From assembly GCA_964454975.1 (NCBI GenBank), contig CAYVVD010000026.1, positions 1 through 34,126 of the forward strand: a stretch of DNA of 34,126 bases, written 5' to 3'. The position numbers were made by a program, and so were the translations under genes. Positions 25,474 through 34,098 of this stretch are shown piece after piece (the first letter of the stretch is position 1; every line of letters begins with the position of its first letter). The stretch is from CAYVVD01 sp964454975 (GTDB lineage: Bacteria; Bacteroidota; Ignavibacteria; Kapaibacteriales; UBA2268). The notes below the pieces were generated by a model. The model saw only the letters and a program-made list of their open reading frames with translations, was not told where the DNA came from and made no database searches.

Positions 25474-26397
25474 ATGCTAAACCACGTTGTAGAATCTCAA
25501 CAATTTACTGTTCCACGCCTGATGGAACTTTTCGAGCGTACACGCCAAATGAAGAAAATTGTAGCGCGTGGCGGTACGAGAGATTATGAGAAAAAAATTC
25601 TTGCTACGCTTTTTTATAAACCTTCAACCAGAACTCGTTTCTCATTCGAGGCCGCTATGTACCGCTTGGGCGGGAAAGTGCTTACAACTGAACAGGCAAA
25701 TGAGTTTTCATCCGAAGTAAAAGGAGAATTCCTTGAAGATACCATTAAAATTATAGGTAATTATTGCGACGTTATTGTGCTCCGCCATCACGAAGAGGGC
25801 GGCGCTAAAAGGGCTGCAGCAATCAGTAGTGTTCCAATTATCAATGCCGGGGACGGTTCCGGCGGCCAGCACCCCACACAGGCATTGCTTGATTTATATA
25901 CCATCTATGATGAATGCAAAACACTTGACGGTCTCTCCGTTGCTTTCATCGGCGCTCTTGACCATGGAAGAACAGTTCGGTCGTTGGCATACCTGCTGAG
26001 CAAATTCGACAGGGTAAAATTGTATTTTATTGCTCCGGATGAAATGCAGATAAAGCAGGATATACTGGAATATCTTGATGAAAAAAGTGTTACTTACGAG
26101 CTTGCAAACAGCACAGATGATATAATAAATAAAGTTGACGTAGTTTACCAAACTCGAATTGACAAGGCAAGATTAATCGACGAGCACCACGATATATCAA
26201 TTTATAATATTGATAAAAGCGTTCTTCAGCGGATGAAATATGATTCAATCATTATGCACCCGCTACCTCGCTCTGTTGAAATAAGTCATGATATTGACAG
26301 CGATAATCGAGCAGCATACTTCAGACAGACAATGAATGGACTATACGTACGAATGGCGACTTTGGCAATGTTAATGGACAAATCAGAATTAGAGTAA
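25474..26397 (+). CDS. pyrB: Aspartate carbamoyltransferase catalytic subunit
   Basis: PyrB joins carbamoyl phosphate and aspartate to carbamoyl-aspartate, the first committed step of pyrimidine synthesis. The 307-residue protein has the carbamoyl-phosphate loop PSTRTRFSFE (50-59), the SSEVKGE loop supplying Ser and Lys to the neighbouring active site, GDGSGGQHPTQALLDLYTI (126-144 region), and HPLPR (262-266) followed by the AAYFRQTMNGLYVRMA ending typical of ATCase rather than OTC. No regulatory subunit gene (pyrI) is nearby. GAGG precedes the ATG. Its place among ornithine and carbamate enzymes, not pyrimidine genes, is unusual. Confidence 0.92.
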   Translation: MLNHVVESQQFTVPRLMELFERTRQMKKIVARGGTRDYEKKILATLFYKPSTRTRFSFEAAMYRLGGKVLTTEQANEFSSEVKGEFLEDTIKIIGNYCDVIVLRHHEEGGAKRAAAISSVPIINAGDGSGGQHPTQALLDLYTIYDECKTLDGLSVAFIGALDHGRTVRSLAYLLSKFDRVKLYFIAPDEMQIKQDILEYLDEKSVTYELANSTDDIINKVDVVYQTRIDKARLIDEHHDISIYNIDKSVLQRMKYDSIIMHPLPRSVEISHDIDSDNRAAYFRQTMNGLYVRMATLAMLMDKSELE

Positions 26398-26414
26398 TTA
26401 ATGACAGGTGATTT

Positions 26415-27629
26415 ATGAACCCATTGGATTATATCTCTATCGAAGACAAATTTGGTGCTCATAACTACCATCCGCTGGATATTGTTGTATCCCGCGCAGA
26501 AGGCGTTTGGGTATATGATGTTGAGGGCAGGCAATATATGGACTGCCTAGCAGCTTATTCGGCTGTAAATCAGGGCCACTGCCACCCAAAGATTATGGAA
26601 GTGTTTATTGAACAGTCAAAAAATGTAACCTTAACTTCACGTGCTTTCAGGAATGACAAATTGCCATTCCTTTACAAAAAGCTGCACGAAATGACCGGTT
26701 ACGGAATGTCGCTTCCTATGAATTCCGGTGCCGAAGCTGTCGAAACAGCGATAAAGACCTGCCGCAGATGGGGATATGACGTTAAAGGAATAGACAAGGA
26801 CAAAGCAGAGATAATCGTTGCTTCCGGTAACTTTCATGGAAGGACAACAACCATTGTTGGTTTTTCTGATGATCCTAGTTCATTTGGAGGTTTTGGCCCT
26901 TATTTGCACTCGGCTTTTCCAACACATGAATATGGAAACATAGAGGATTTGAAAAGCAAGATAAACAAAAACACTGCCGGAATACTCGTTGAGCCAATCC
27001 AGGGCGAAGGCGGAATCGTTATTCCCCCGGATGGTTATCTTAAAGAAATAGAAAAACTATGCCGCGAAAACAAAATCCTGTTCATTTGTGATGAGATACA
27101 ATCAGGCCTTGGCAGAAGCGGTAAATTATTCGCACACTATTATGAAGATGTACGCCCGGATATCGTGATTATCGGTAAGGCGCTTTCAGGAGGTTTTTAC
27201 CCGGTTTCAGCAATACTGGCTGATGAAGAAATTCTGGGAGTAATAAAACCCGGACAGCACGGTTCGACTTTTGGCGGGAACCCTTTAGCAGCTGCTGTGG
27301 CTGTTCGTGCCCTCGAAGTAATCGAAGAAGAAAAGCTTATTGAACGTTCCTACGAGATGGGCAGATATTTCATCGAAAAACTCAGCGAAATTAATAGTCC
27401 CCGCCTTGTTGAAATACGCGGAAGAGGCTTGTGGATAGGATTTGTACTTGACGTCCCTGCCCGTCCCTACTGCGAGAGGCTGATGGGGCGTGGCATACTT
27501 TGCAAAGAGACACATGAAAATATCATTCGATTCGCTCCGCCGCTGGTAATCAGCTATGAAGACCTGGACTGGGCAATAGAACGTGTAAAGGAAGTAGTTG
27601 CAGAACTGGACGAAAACCCGGTAGAATAA
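26415..27629 (+). CDS. rocD: Ornithine aminotransferase
   Basis: RocD transfers the delta-amino group of ornithine to 2-oxoglutarate, giving glutamate-5-semialdehyde and glutamate with PLP as cofactor. The 404-residue protein shows the family blocks YSAVNQGHCHPKI, NSGAEAVETAIK, GNFHGRTTTIVGFSDDP, VEPIQGEGGIVIP, DEIQSGLGRSG and IIGKALSGGFYPVSA, with K255 as the PLP lysine, then HGSTFGGNPLA. These match the ornithine rather than the acetylornithine branch. It lies 17 bases after pyrB, with AGGTGATTT before the ATG. Confidence 0.94.
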   Translation: MNPLDYISIEDKFGAHNYHPLDIVVSRAEGVWVYDVEGRQYMDCLAAYSAVNQGHCHPKIMEVFIEQSKNVTLTSRAFRNDKLPFLYKKLHEMTGYGMSLPMNSGAEAVETAIKTCRRWGYDVKGIDKDKAEIIVASGNFHGRTTTIVGFSDDPSSFGGFGPYLHSAFPTHEYGNIEDLKSKINKNTAGILVEPIQGEGGIVIPPDGYLKEIEKLCRENKILFICDEIQSGLGRSGKLFAHYYEDVRPDIVIIGKALSGGFYPVSAILADEEILGVIKPGQHGSTFGGNPLAAAVAVRALEVIEEEKLIERSYEMGRYFIEKLSEINSPRLVEIRGRGLWIGFVLDVPARPYCERLMGRGILCKETHENIIRFAPPLVISYEDLDWAIERVKEVVAELDENPVE

Positions 27630-27670
27630 ACTGAAAACAAATGTACTTTTATTATTAAGGATTTATTGAA

Positions 27671-28987
27671 ATGGCTAAAACAAAAGTAATTATCATTGGA
27701 GCGGCAGGCCGCGATTTTCATAATTTCAACGTTGTTTACAGGAATAATCCCGACGTTGAAATTGTTGCTTTTACTGCAGCACAGATTCCTGATATTGACG
27801 GTCGCAAGTATCCAGCTGAGCTTGCCGGGGAGCTATATCCCGATGGCATTCCGATTTACGCTGAAGAAGACCTTGAGAAACTCATTTCTGAATTGAGCGT
27901 TGATGAATGTGTTCTTTCTTACTCTGATTTACCTTATGAAAAAGTAATGCATATCGGCTCTCAAGTTATGACAGCAGGTGCAAAATTTTCTATGATGGGC
28001 TCTTATCCAACAATGATTAAATCAAGCAAACCCGTAATTTCGATTACAGCTGTTCGTACAGGTTGCGGCAAGAGCCAGACAACACGTGCAGTTGTGCGTG
28101 CTTTGATTGACGCCGGAAAGAAAGTTGTATCTATTCGTCACCCCATGCCTTACGGAAACTTAGTTGAACAGCGAGTACAGCGCTTTGCTGAAATGGAAGA
28201 TATGGATAAATACAACTGTACAATCGAAGAGATGGAAGAATATGAACCTCATATCGCAATGGGCAGCGTGATATACGCCGGTGTGGATTATGAAGCAATA
28301 GTTCGTGAGGCTGAAAAAGAAGCTGATATTATTGTGTGGGACGGCGGTAACAATGACATGCCCTTCTACAAACCTGACCTTTCAATCGTAGTTGCTGACC
28401 CGCTTCGTCCCGGGCATGAAATAAGCTACTACCCGGGCGAAGTAAACCTGAGAATGGCTGATGTTGTTGTTATCAACAAGGTTGATTCCGCATACCCCGA
28501 AGATGTGGAAGAAGTAATGGACAATATTCGTGAATACAATCCTAAAGCAAGGATAATACTTGCTGCTTCCTCGGTTATGGTTGATGATCCGGATATTATC
28601 CTTGGCAAAGATGTGCTTGCTATCGAAGATGGCCCTACTTTAACTCACGGAGAAATGGACTTTGGAGCCGGAATTGTTGCAGCAAGGCGTTTCGGCGCAA
28701 GTGGATTAGTTGACCCGCGTCCTTACCTTGCAGGCAAACTTATAGATACCTTTGAAACATATCCCGAGATTGGAACCTTGCTTCCTGCTATGGGATATGG
28801 TAAAGAACAAATGCAAGACCTTGAAGCAACGATTAACAATGTTGAGTGTGATTCTGTTGTAATCGGTACACCGATAAACCTTAACAGGTTTATCAAAATC
28901 AATAAACCGAACACTCGTGTCTATTATGAACTGACAGAAATCGGAAAACCTGATATCGCTTCTGTATTGGAACCATTTACTAAATAA
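27671..28987 (+). CDS. Predicted GTPase, cyclic 2,3-diphosphoglycerate synthetase family (COG2403-like)
   Basis: This 438-residue protein begins with a nucleotide-binding-like IIIGAAGRDFHNFN segment, then has a P-loop VRTGCGKSQTTR (G131-S135 core), a DGGNNDMPFY block (~220) and an NKVD guanine-specificity-like motif (269-272). This combination is the mark of the family typified by archaeal cyclic 2,3-diphosphoglycerate synthetase; bacterial members have no established function. It is 41 bases after rocD and closes the cluster, so a role tied to carbamoyl phosphate, ornithine or a related acyl phosphate is plausible but is inference. AAGGA lies about 12 bases before the ATG. Confidence 0.85.
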   Translation: MAKTKVIIIGAAGRDFHNFNVVYRNNPDVEIVAFTAAQIPDIDGRKYPAELAGELYPDGIPIYAEEDLEKLISELSVDECVLSYSDLPYEKVMHIGSQVMTAGAKFSMMGSYPTMIKSSKPVISITAVRTGCGKSQTTRAVVRALIDAGKKVVSIRHPMPYGNLVEQRVQRFAEMEDMDKYNCTIEEMEEYEPHIAMGSVIYAGVDYEAIVREAEKEADIIVWDGGNNDMPFYKPDLSIVVADPLRPGHEISYYPGEVNLRMADVVVINKVDSAYPEDVEEVMDNIREYNPKARIILAASSVMVDDPDIILGKDVLAIEDGPTLTHGEMDFGAGIVAARRFGASGLVDPRPYLAGKLIDTFETYPEIGTLLPAMGYGKEQMQDLEATINNVECDSVVIGTPINLNRFIKINKPNTRVYYELTEIGKPDIASVLEPFTK

Positions 28988-29000
28988 TCTTTTATTATGC

Positions 29001-29030
29001 CGTAGAGCCGTTGCATGCAACGGCTCTACG
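29001..29030. repeat. Perfect 30-bp palindrome between convergent genes, probable bidirectional terminator
   Basis: The half-site CGTAGAGCCGTTGCA is followed directly by its exact reverse complement, with no spacer. It lies 13 bases after the GTPase stop and touches the stop codon of the opposing lipoprotein gene at 29031. CTATTTTT follows on the plus strand. The GTAGAG...CTCTAC type resembles scattered REP-like palindromes of Bacteroidota and cyanobacteria, from memory of such sequences. A hairpin terminator for both genes is a reasonable job. Confidence 0.8.
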
Positions 29031-29663
29031 CTATTTTTCAGCATTTGTGCTGTTAAGTATCATCTCCCTCAATGTCCAGCTTGTGTCACTCAAAGTGACA
29101 AATGTGTAATCCGGGTTTAACGATCCATTGACAATACTTGTAGGCCCTGTTGAAGTAAACTCCCACAGATTACCAAAAAAAATCTCTTCAGGCTCTCCCC
29201 CGGTAAATTTCGGGTATCGCTTGCCAAGATGGAAAAACACCCATTTGGTTTTAATTCCGTGGCGGGTTATTGTTTGACTCTTTAATGTATCCGGTATGAA
29301 GAGCAATGGTGATATCCGGCCTTTATCGTTTTCCCTGCCAATTAAATATCCATCCGAAATTTTGGTATAATATCGAACAAAACTCTTATCAAACGGGTTA
29401 AGGGAGTCTATAGAACGAAATGTTGCCAATAATACCGGTTCATCCAGATCCCATTCTTTGTCTAATTCTTCAATAAATTTGAAAATAAAGCGGTTTTCTT
29501 CAAATGGTTCGCTAAAGGAAATTACTCTTAAACCATCGTAATATTCCCAATAATTGCCAATCCCAAGCGGTAGATAAGGATGTGTCGCCTCATCCGGGAT
29601 AACTTGTAATCCACTATCACAGGAGAAAAGCAATACCAGGCCGATAATAACAAAATATTTCAT
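29031..29663 (-). CDS. Uncharacterised lipoprotein
   Basis: This 210-residue protein has a lipoprotein signal peptide: hydrophobic residues 4-13 and the lipobox LLFSC with Cys15 as the acylation site. The mature part begins with YLPLGIGNYWEYYDG, a stretch often seen at the start of lipocalin-like or beta-rich surface lipoproteins of this group, and is rich in aromatic and beta-forming residues. I recognise no enzyme motif. The ATG overlaps the stop of the upstream phosphatase gene by four bases (ATGA), so the two are translationally coupled. Outer-membrane location is inference. Confidence 0.8.
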   Translation of the reverse strand: MKYFVIIGLVLLFSCDSGLQVIPDEATHPYLPLGIGNYWEYYDGLRVISFSEPFEENRFIFKFIEELDKEWDLDEPVLLATFRSIDSLNPFDKSFVRYYTKISDGYLIGRENDKGRISPLLFIPDTLKSQTITRHGIKTKWVFFHLGKRYPKFTGGEPEEIFFGNLWEFTSTGPTSIVNGSLNPDYTFVTLSDTSWTLREMILNSTNAEK

Positions 29664-30733
29664 TTCTTCAATTCCAGGCTGTCAATCAATTTACCGTCTA
29701 TATTATAAACGTTAAGTTTCAGAATATTGCTATTTATTTCGAATATCCCGTAGTGATGTTCCCGAACAGACTTTAGAGTATAAGATTTTTTAGCAGGCTT
29801 ATATAGTGGGGCGCCTCCGCCTGCCATAATCAAATGATAAATCCCGTTGACATAATTTCGCTGGTAAAAATGGGAATGTCCGTTGAGTACAATGTCAACA
29901 CCAAACTTTTCAAAAACATTTTTCGTCATTGTTTTCATTGTAGCGCTTTCACCATGCCCACCCCCGCAATAAGCAGGGATATGAAAGACAACGAACTTCC
30001 ATTTCTTTTTTGTTCTCTGCAGGTCTTCTGTAGCAAACTTCATCTGGCCGGAGGCGGGATTAAAAGGGGCTTCTGTATTCAACACAAGGAAGTAGGCATC
30101 TCCGCTTTCAAATGAGTAATAATCCTGGGCAGGTGATTTTGAATCCGGAGCTTGAAGGAATGCCTTCGAATTTTGATGCCATCCTTCATGATTACCGATT
30201 GAATTATAAAAAGGAGTTTCAGCAGCTAAATCTTGCAGCTCATGAATAAAAAATTCATCCTTCCAGGTGTCATATTTTCTGTTGTAAGCTATATCACCAG
30301 TCATTAACACAAACTCAGGCTCTTGTTTAGCCATCTCTTCACAAATTTGGGCAAATATTTTGGGCGCAGAGCGGGAATCTCCACAAACTGCAAATCTGAT
30401 AATTCCACTGCTTTTGAGAGTAGTAAATTTTCCGGAATAATTCTTTATTGCGTTGGAAATTTCATACTTATAATAAGTTCCGGGCTTTAGATTCTCAAGC
30501 TTTATCCTGTGGACAAAAGTTGGTTCAACGTTTTTTTCTGTATTAACATATTGTGAGGAAGCAGTAGAGAATTGATTTCCATCACTACCGGTAATTTGAG
30601 CGGTAATTTCGTCTTTGCTGTCAGATTCAACAAGAATATAAGCTGAAGATGCAGTAACCCCCTGGAGCCATGGCTGCATTAGGATTTCTGCATGTAATTG
30701 AAACGCAAGCAGGAAAATCAGGAGAAGTTTCAT
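29660..30733 (-). CDS. Secreted purple-acid-phosphatase-like metallophosphoesterase
   Basis: This 357-residue protein is exported (signal peptide ~1-15) and has a fibronectin-like N-terminal domain (about 20-105, with QPWLQG and LKPGTYYKYEI) followed by a calcineurin-like metallophosphoesterase domain. The metal-binding motifs are in order: GDSR (119 region), GDIAYN (146-151), GNHE (180-183), VFHIPAY with H251, and NGHSHFYQR (H286, H288). This order, including the GDxxY tyrosine, is that of purple acid phosphatases, which hydrolyse phosphate monoesters with a two-metal centre. The actual substrate is unknown. It is 51 bases after the transglycosylase gene and coupled to the lipoprotein gene. 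Confidence 0.88.
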   Translation of the reverse strand: MKLLLIFLLAFQLHAEILMQPWLQGVTASSAYILVESDSKDEITAQITGSDGNQFSTASSQYVNTEKNVEPTFVHRIKLENLKPGTYYKYEISNAIKNYSGKFTTLKSSGIIRFAVCGDSRSAPKIFAQICEEMAKQEPEFVLMTGDIAYNRKYDTWKDEFFIHELQDLAAETPFYNSIGNHEGWHQNSKAFLQAPDSKSPAQDYYSFESGDAYFLVLNTEAPFNPASGQMKFATEDLQRTKKKWKFVVFHIPAYCGGGHGESATMKTMTKNVFEKFGVDIVLNGHSHFYQRNYVNGIYHLIMAGGGAPLYKPAKKSYTLKSVREHHYGIFEINSNILKLNVYNIDGKLIDSLELKK

Positions 30734-30784
30734 ATTTGTTCCGGATTTACTTACTCCTTAAACTAAATAATATTTCTCGCAACA

Positions 30785-33076
30785 TCACTGAATTCTAATC
30801 TTCTGGCCAACTCGGAGGTATCGCTCATTGAGGTTTTTATTCTTTGAGCGGATTGTGCTTACGCTTACGCCAAACTTCCGTGCTATTTCATAGAGAGTAT
30901 CGCCGCGTCGAACAGTGTAGTACTTTGGAGATACATTTACGTCTGAATTTGAATTGTATGAACCACCTTTTCCTGTGGAAGATGGGTAAATTTTAAGTGT
31001 GGAGCCGGAGAATATTGTATTCCCCCTGATTCTGCCTTCGTTCCAGCTTTTTAATTCATTATCAGTAACACCATATCTGGAGGCAATAGTGCTTATAGTC
31101 TCTCCGCGCCTTACCTTATGATAAACAGGGCCTGTGCTTGATTTTGCTATGGATGGAGTTGATTTCTTCGGTTCAATAGAAGTCTGAATTTTTAATGCCT
31201 GGCCGATTATAATTTTTGTGCCGCTCATCCTGTTAAGATTTTGGATGCTCGAAATGTTAACATCGTACATGTCAGCAATCTTTGCCAGGGTTTCACCTGA
31301 TTTAACAATATGGCGGACTATTTTCGGCTTTTCTAATTTTGAAACAGTTGTTTCAGTAGTGCTTTGTTTTGTAACAGCCTTTGCTACCAGCAGACGCTGG
31401 CCCACATGAATCTTGTCATTCCACCTGGAAATATCGTTTAAATCGCGAAGTTGGCTCAGGCTGATACCATACTTGCCCGAAATTGAAGATAGTGATTCGC
31501 CACTGCGGACATAGTGGTATAAATCTGCATCTGAAGCAATAGTGTTGCCATCTGCCAGTTCAACAGCATCAGGGCTAACAGGAATTTTTAGCATCTGTCC
31601 AATGTACAGTTTCGACCTGTAGCTTCTTAGTTTATTAGCTTCAGCTATAAGTGAGGCGCTGGTTCCATACTGCCTTGCTATGCCGTAAAGCGTTTGCCCC
31701 CGTGTTACTTTGTGGTCAACCCATGGTCTTTTATCCTGTTCAGTAAGGAGAGCGAGGTTAGCAATAAAACTCTGCCGTTTACCTTGGGGTATTTTAAATT
31801 CATATTCTTTTACGTCCGGCGGAGTTGACATCCTTACAAGTTCGGGATTATAAAGCTGGAGCGAATCTACAGAGATATTGATGCATTTGGCCAACGCATT
31901 TAAATTAATCGCTTCATCAATTTTGTATGTTTCATACAACAATTCATTGTCGTATTGAATAGTATCTATTCTGAATCCGTACTTTTCCGGATTCGTTGCA
32001 ATAGTTGCCGCTGCAATGAATTTTGGAACATACCAGCGAGTTTCTTTTGGCAGGTAATCACGAATGTCCCAGAAATCAGGATTATCTTTGCCGGACATTT
32101 TTATTCTCCTGCTAACGCACCCTGCGCCACAATTGTAAGCAGCCAAAGCAAGATGCCAGTCGCCGAAAATGTAATAGAGGTCTCTCAGATGCCTCATTGC
32201 CGCACGAGTAGCTTTTTCCGGGTCGCGACGTTCATCAATCCAGGGTGAATTTCCAGCATTCAAACCATAATCAAGCCCGGTCGGCCGCATAAATTGCCAG
32301 AGCCCAACAGCTTTTGCTCTCGAAACAGCATTTGGGTTTAGTCCGCTTTCAATCATAGAGAGATAAACCAATTCGTGTGGCATCGACTCTTCATCCATTA
32401 TCCTGTGCATCATCGGATACCAGCGCTTAGAGCGGGCAATCCATTTTTCCATGTACTTTCTGCCGAGCTCGTTTTTGGAAAAGAACTCGATATTCTTTTC
32501 AACGTACTCATTTATTGGCATTGGAATTATGAATGTATCTTGTTTTATTGCATAATACTTATCAATTGATGGTATTGAATCCGGTTCGCGTTTAATAGGT
32601 TCAATCTGTACACCTGCAATAGGCGCTTTGTTCTCAAGCTCGCGGTTGATCCTGTCATGAAGTATAAAGAGTGGAGTATCCTCATCGAAAAAACTGGTCC
32701 CGGGAACCATTGTCTCATAATCTTCAATTACTGAGTAGGACAGCTCAGTAAAATCGCGGTTATCTTCGATGTTGGGATATGAAACCAGTTCGTTTATTAT
32801 TTCAATTGCTCTTTCAAAGTATTTTGCGGCGAGAAGAGTATCGCCGTTTTCAATCATTATTAAAGCCTGAACATATTTCTGGCGGGCATTTTCAAGTGTT
32901 TCAAGGATGTATTCATCTTCTGTGTATACCGCTGTAGGCACATCGTCCAATTCGGAATACTCATCAGGGTAAAGTTTGTATGAGGAGAAAGGTTTAAGGC
33001 TGCTTGTCTGTGCAAACGCGCCTGACGTTAAAAACAGTGCTGTAGCAAATATTACAGGTATAAGTTTCAAGCTCAT
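30785..33076 (-). CDS. MltD-like lytic transglycosylase with five LysM domains
   Basis: This 763-residue periplasmic enzyme is predicted to cleave peptidoglycan glycan strands to 1,6-anhydro products. A signal peptide (1-22, ending AFAQ) is followed by a helical region, a lytic transglycosylase domain (about 215-350) with catalytic glutamate E243 in MIESGLNP, the block KAVGLWQFMRPTG and the closing ALAAYNCGAG, then five LysM domains in the C-terminal ~330 residues. Each LysM begins with a V-R-G-(Q/E/D)-(T/S)-(L/I) type segment, e.g. VTRGQTLYGIA, VRSGESLSSIS, VKSGETLAKIA, VRRGETISTIA and VRRGDTLYEIA. Five is more than the two of E. coli MltD. No lipobox is seen. Confidence 0.93.
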   Translation of the reverse strand: MSLKLIPVIFATALFLTSGAFAQTSSLKPFSSYKLYPDEYSELDDVPTAVYTEDEYILETLENARQKYVQALIMIENGDTLLAAKYFERAIEIINELVSYPNIEDNRDFTELSYSVIEDYETMVPGTSFFDEDTPLFILHDRINRELENKAPIAGVQIEPIKREPDSIPSIDKYYAIKQDTFIIPMPINEYVEKNIEFFSKNELGRKYMEKWIARSKRWYPMMHRIMDEESMPHELVYLSMIESGLNPNAVSRAKAVGLWQFMRPTGLDYGLNAGNSPWIDERRDPEKATRAAMRHLRDLYYIFGDWHLALAAYNCGAGCVSRRIKMSGKDNPDFWDIRDYLPKETRWYVPKFIAAATIATNPEKYGFRIDTIQYDNELLYETYKIDEAINLNALAKCINISVDSLQLYNPELVRMSTPPDVKEYEFKIPQGKRQSFIANLALLTEQDKRPWVDHKVTRGQTLYGIARQYGTSASLIAEANKLRSYRSKLYIGQMLKIPVSPDAVELADGNTIASDADLYHYVRSGESLSSISGKYGISLSQLRDLNDISRWNDKIHVGQRLLVAKAVTKQSTTETTVSKLEKPKIVRHIVKSGETLAKIADMYDVNISSIQNLNRMSGTKIIIGQALKIQTSIEPKKSTPSIAKSSTGPVYHKVRRGETISTIASRYGVTDNELKSWNEGRIRGNTIFSGSTLKIYPSSTGKGGSYNSNSDVNVSPKYYTVRRGDTLYEIARKFGVSVSTIRSKNKNLNERYLRVGQKIRIQ

Positions 33077-33127
33077 ATATTAACCGAATTCTGGAAGAGA
33101 AAGAGAATCCACCCCGTGTGTTCACAC

Positions 33128-33156
33128 AATATAAATTATATATTTCACAATGCCAA
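33128..33156 (-). promoter_or_regulatory. Candidate promoter of the transglycosylase gene
   Basis: On the minus strand TTGGCA (33156-33151) and TATATT (33133-33128) are separated by exactly 17 bases, a good match to a sigma-70 -35/-10 pair, about 50 bases before the ATG at 33076. An imperfect dyad GTGTG-TT-CACAC (33116-33127) lies at the expected start site and could be an operator. Bacteroidota often use a different promoter type, which lowers confidence. Confidence 0.35.
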
Positions 33157-33216
33157 GGACAAAATCGCATGAGATAATTTTTAGGAGAATCCCTTAAGCC
33201 ATTTAATGTCAATGCG

Positions 33217-34038
33217 TTACATCGCCAAGGCAAAAATCCTGCCTACATATAAAACTAAATCAGAATATTTGTTAATATCCGGATAATTGCCAAACGGTTT
33301 TATTTGTAAAATATTTGCACCAAGCCTTTCTTTCAGGTCTATATTTTCATTCTGAGTAAATCTTCCGGTTACAAGATACTGAATAGGTTTAAATTCAGAC
33401 TTAAAAATATCACTTTCAACCAATGAATCTAAATCCGGGTAATTCACAGTCATGAGCCCAAATCCACGAGTGAAATAATCCAACCCGGAGCCAAGAATAT
33501 TTACCGGCCTGTCTTGCTTTTCGCCAAGTATGTTCAAAGTCCTGACAGCCATTATCTTGCACTTGGCTTTGAACGATATTGTATTACTCTTAATTCTGTC
33601 GGCTTCATCAGGAAAGATTTTTGACAGTGTGTCGCTTATTACCGCGGCAAATTCAGCAGCTGCCAAGGGGTTAAACCAAAAGAATACATCATCCTCATCT
33701 AATGTGTCAGTTAATCCAAATTCATCAGGCATTGAATCAAGCAGGCTGATTACACTGAGTTTAACTGATGGATTAACGTTTGCAGCCCATGTTTCGATAC
33801 TGTCATGAAGGAAGATAAATGCTGCCGCAGAATTAATCCTGAATGCCTGGAGTGTATTGGGAGAGTAATTGCCCGGCTCCAGGGAATCTGGTACGATATT
33901 CTCAATGTTAATTCTTAATCCGCAAATTTCATTTAAAACTAAATACACAGGTTTGCATGTTGTTACAATATTATCCCTTGAATATGATATGGATATCAAC
34001 ACTAAAAAGCATATGAGAATGTTTTTTTTCATAAGCAT
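33217..34038 (-). CDS. ZnuA/TroA-like solute-binding protein without metal ligands
   Basis: This 273-residue exported protein has a signal peptide (about 1-20; a second in-frame ATG two codons in is an equally good start) and the outline of a cluster A-I metal-binding protein: a block resembling DP-H-x-Y-x-P as EPGNYSPNTLQ (54-64), one resembling DPHVWLDP as DVFFWFNPLAAA (117-128), DTLSKIFPDEADRIKSN, and GLDYFTRGFGLMTV (185-198) in the place of HDAFGYF. In each the metal histidine is replaced, and the usual acidic ligand region near the end reads VTGRF. No permease or ATPase gene is adjacent. Zinc or manganese binding is therefore doubtful. Confidence 0.7.
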   Translation of the reverse strand: MLMKKNILICFLVLISISYSRDNIVTTCKPVYLVLNEICGLRINIENIVPDSLEPGNYSPNTLQAFRINSAAAFIFLHDSIETWAANVNPSVKLSVISLLDSMPDEFGLTDTLDEDDVFFWFNPLAAAEFAAVISDTLSKIFPDEADRIKSNTISFKAKCKIMAVRTLNILGEKQDRPVNILGSGLDYFTRGFGLMTVNYPDLDSLVESDIFKSEFKPIQYLVTGRFTQNENIDLKERLGANILQIKPFGNYPDINKYSDLVLYVGRIFALAM

Positions 34039-34098
34039 TTAATTTAAAGATTACCGGCAATTAAATAAATAATCGGCTCAGATTAGAAAATATAAAAT

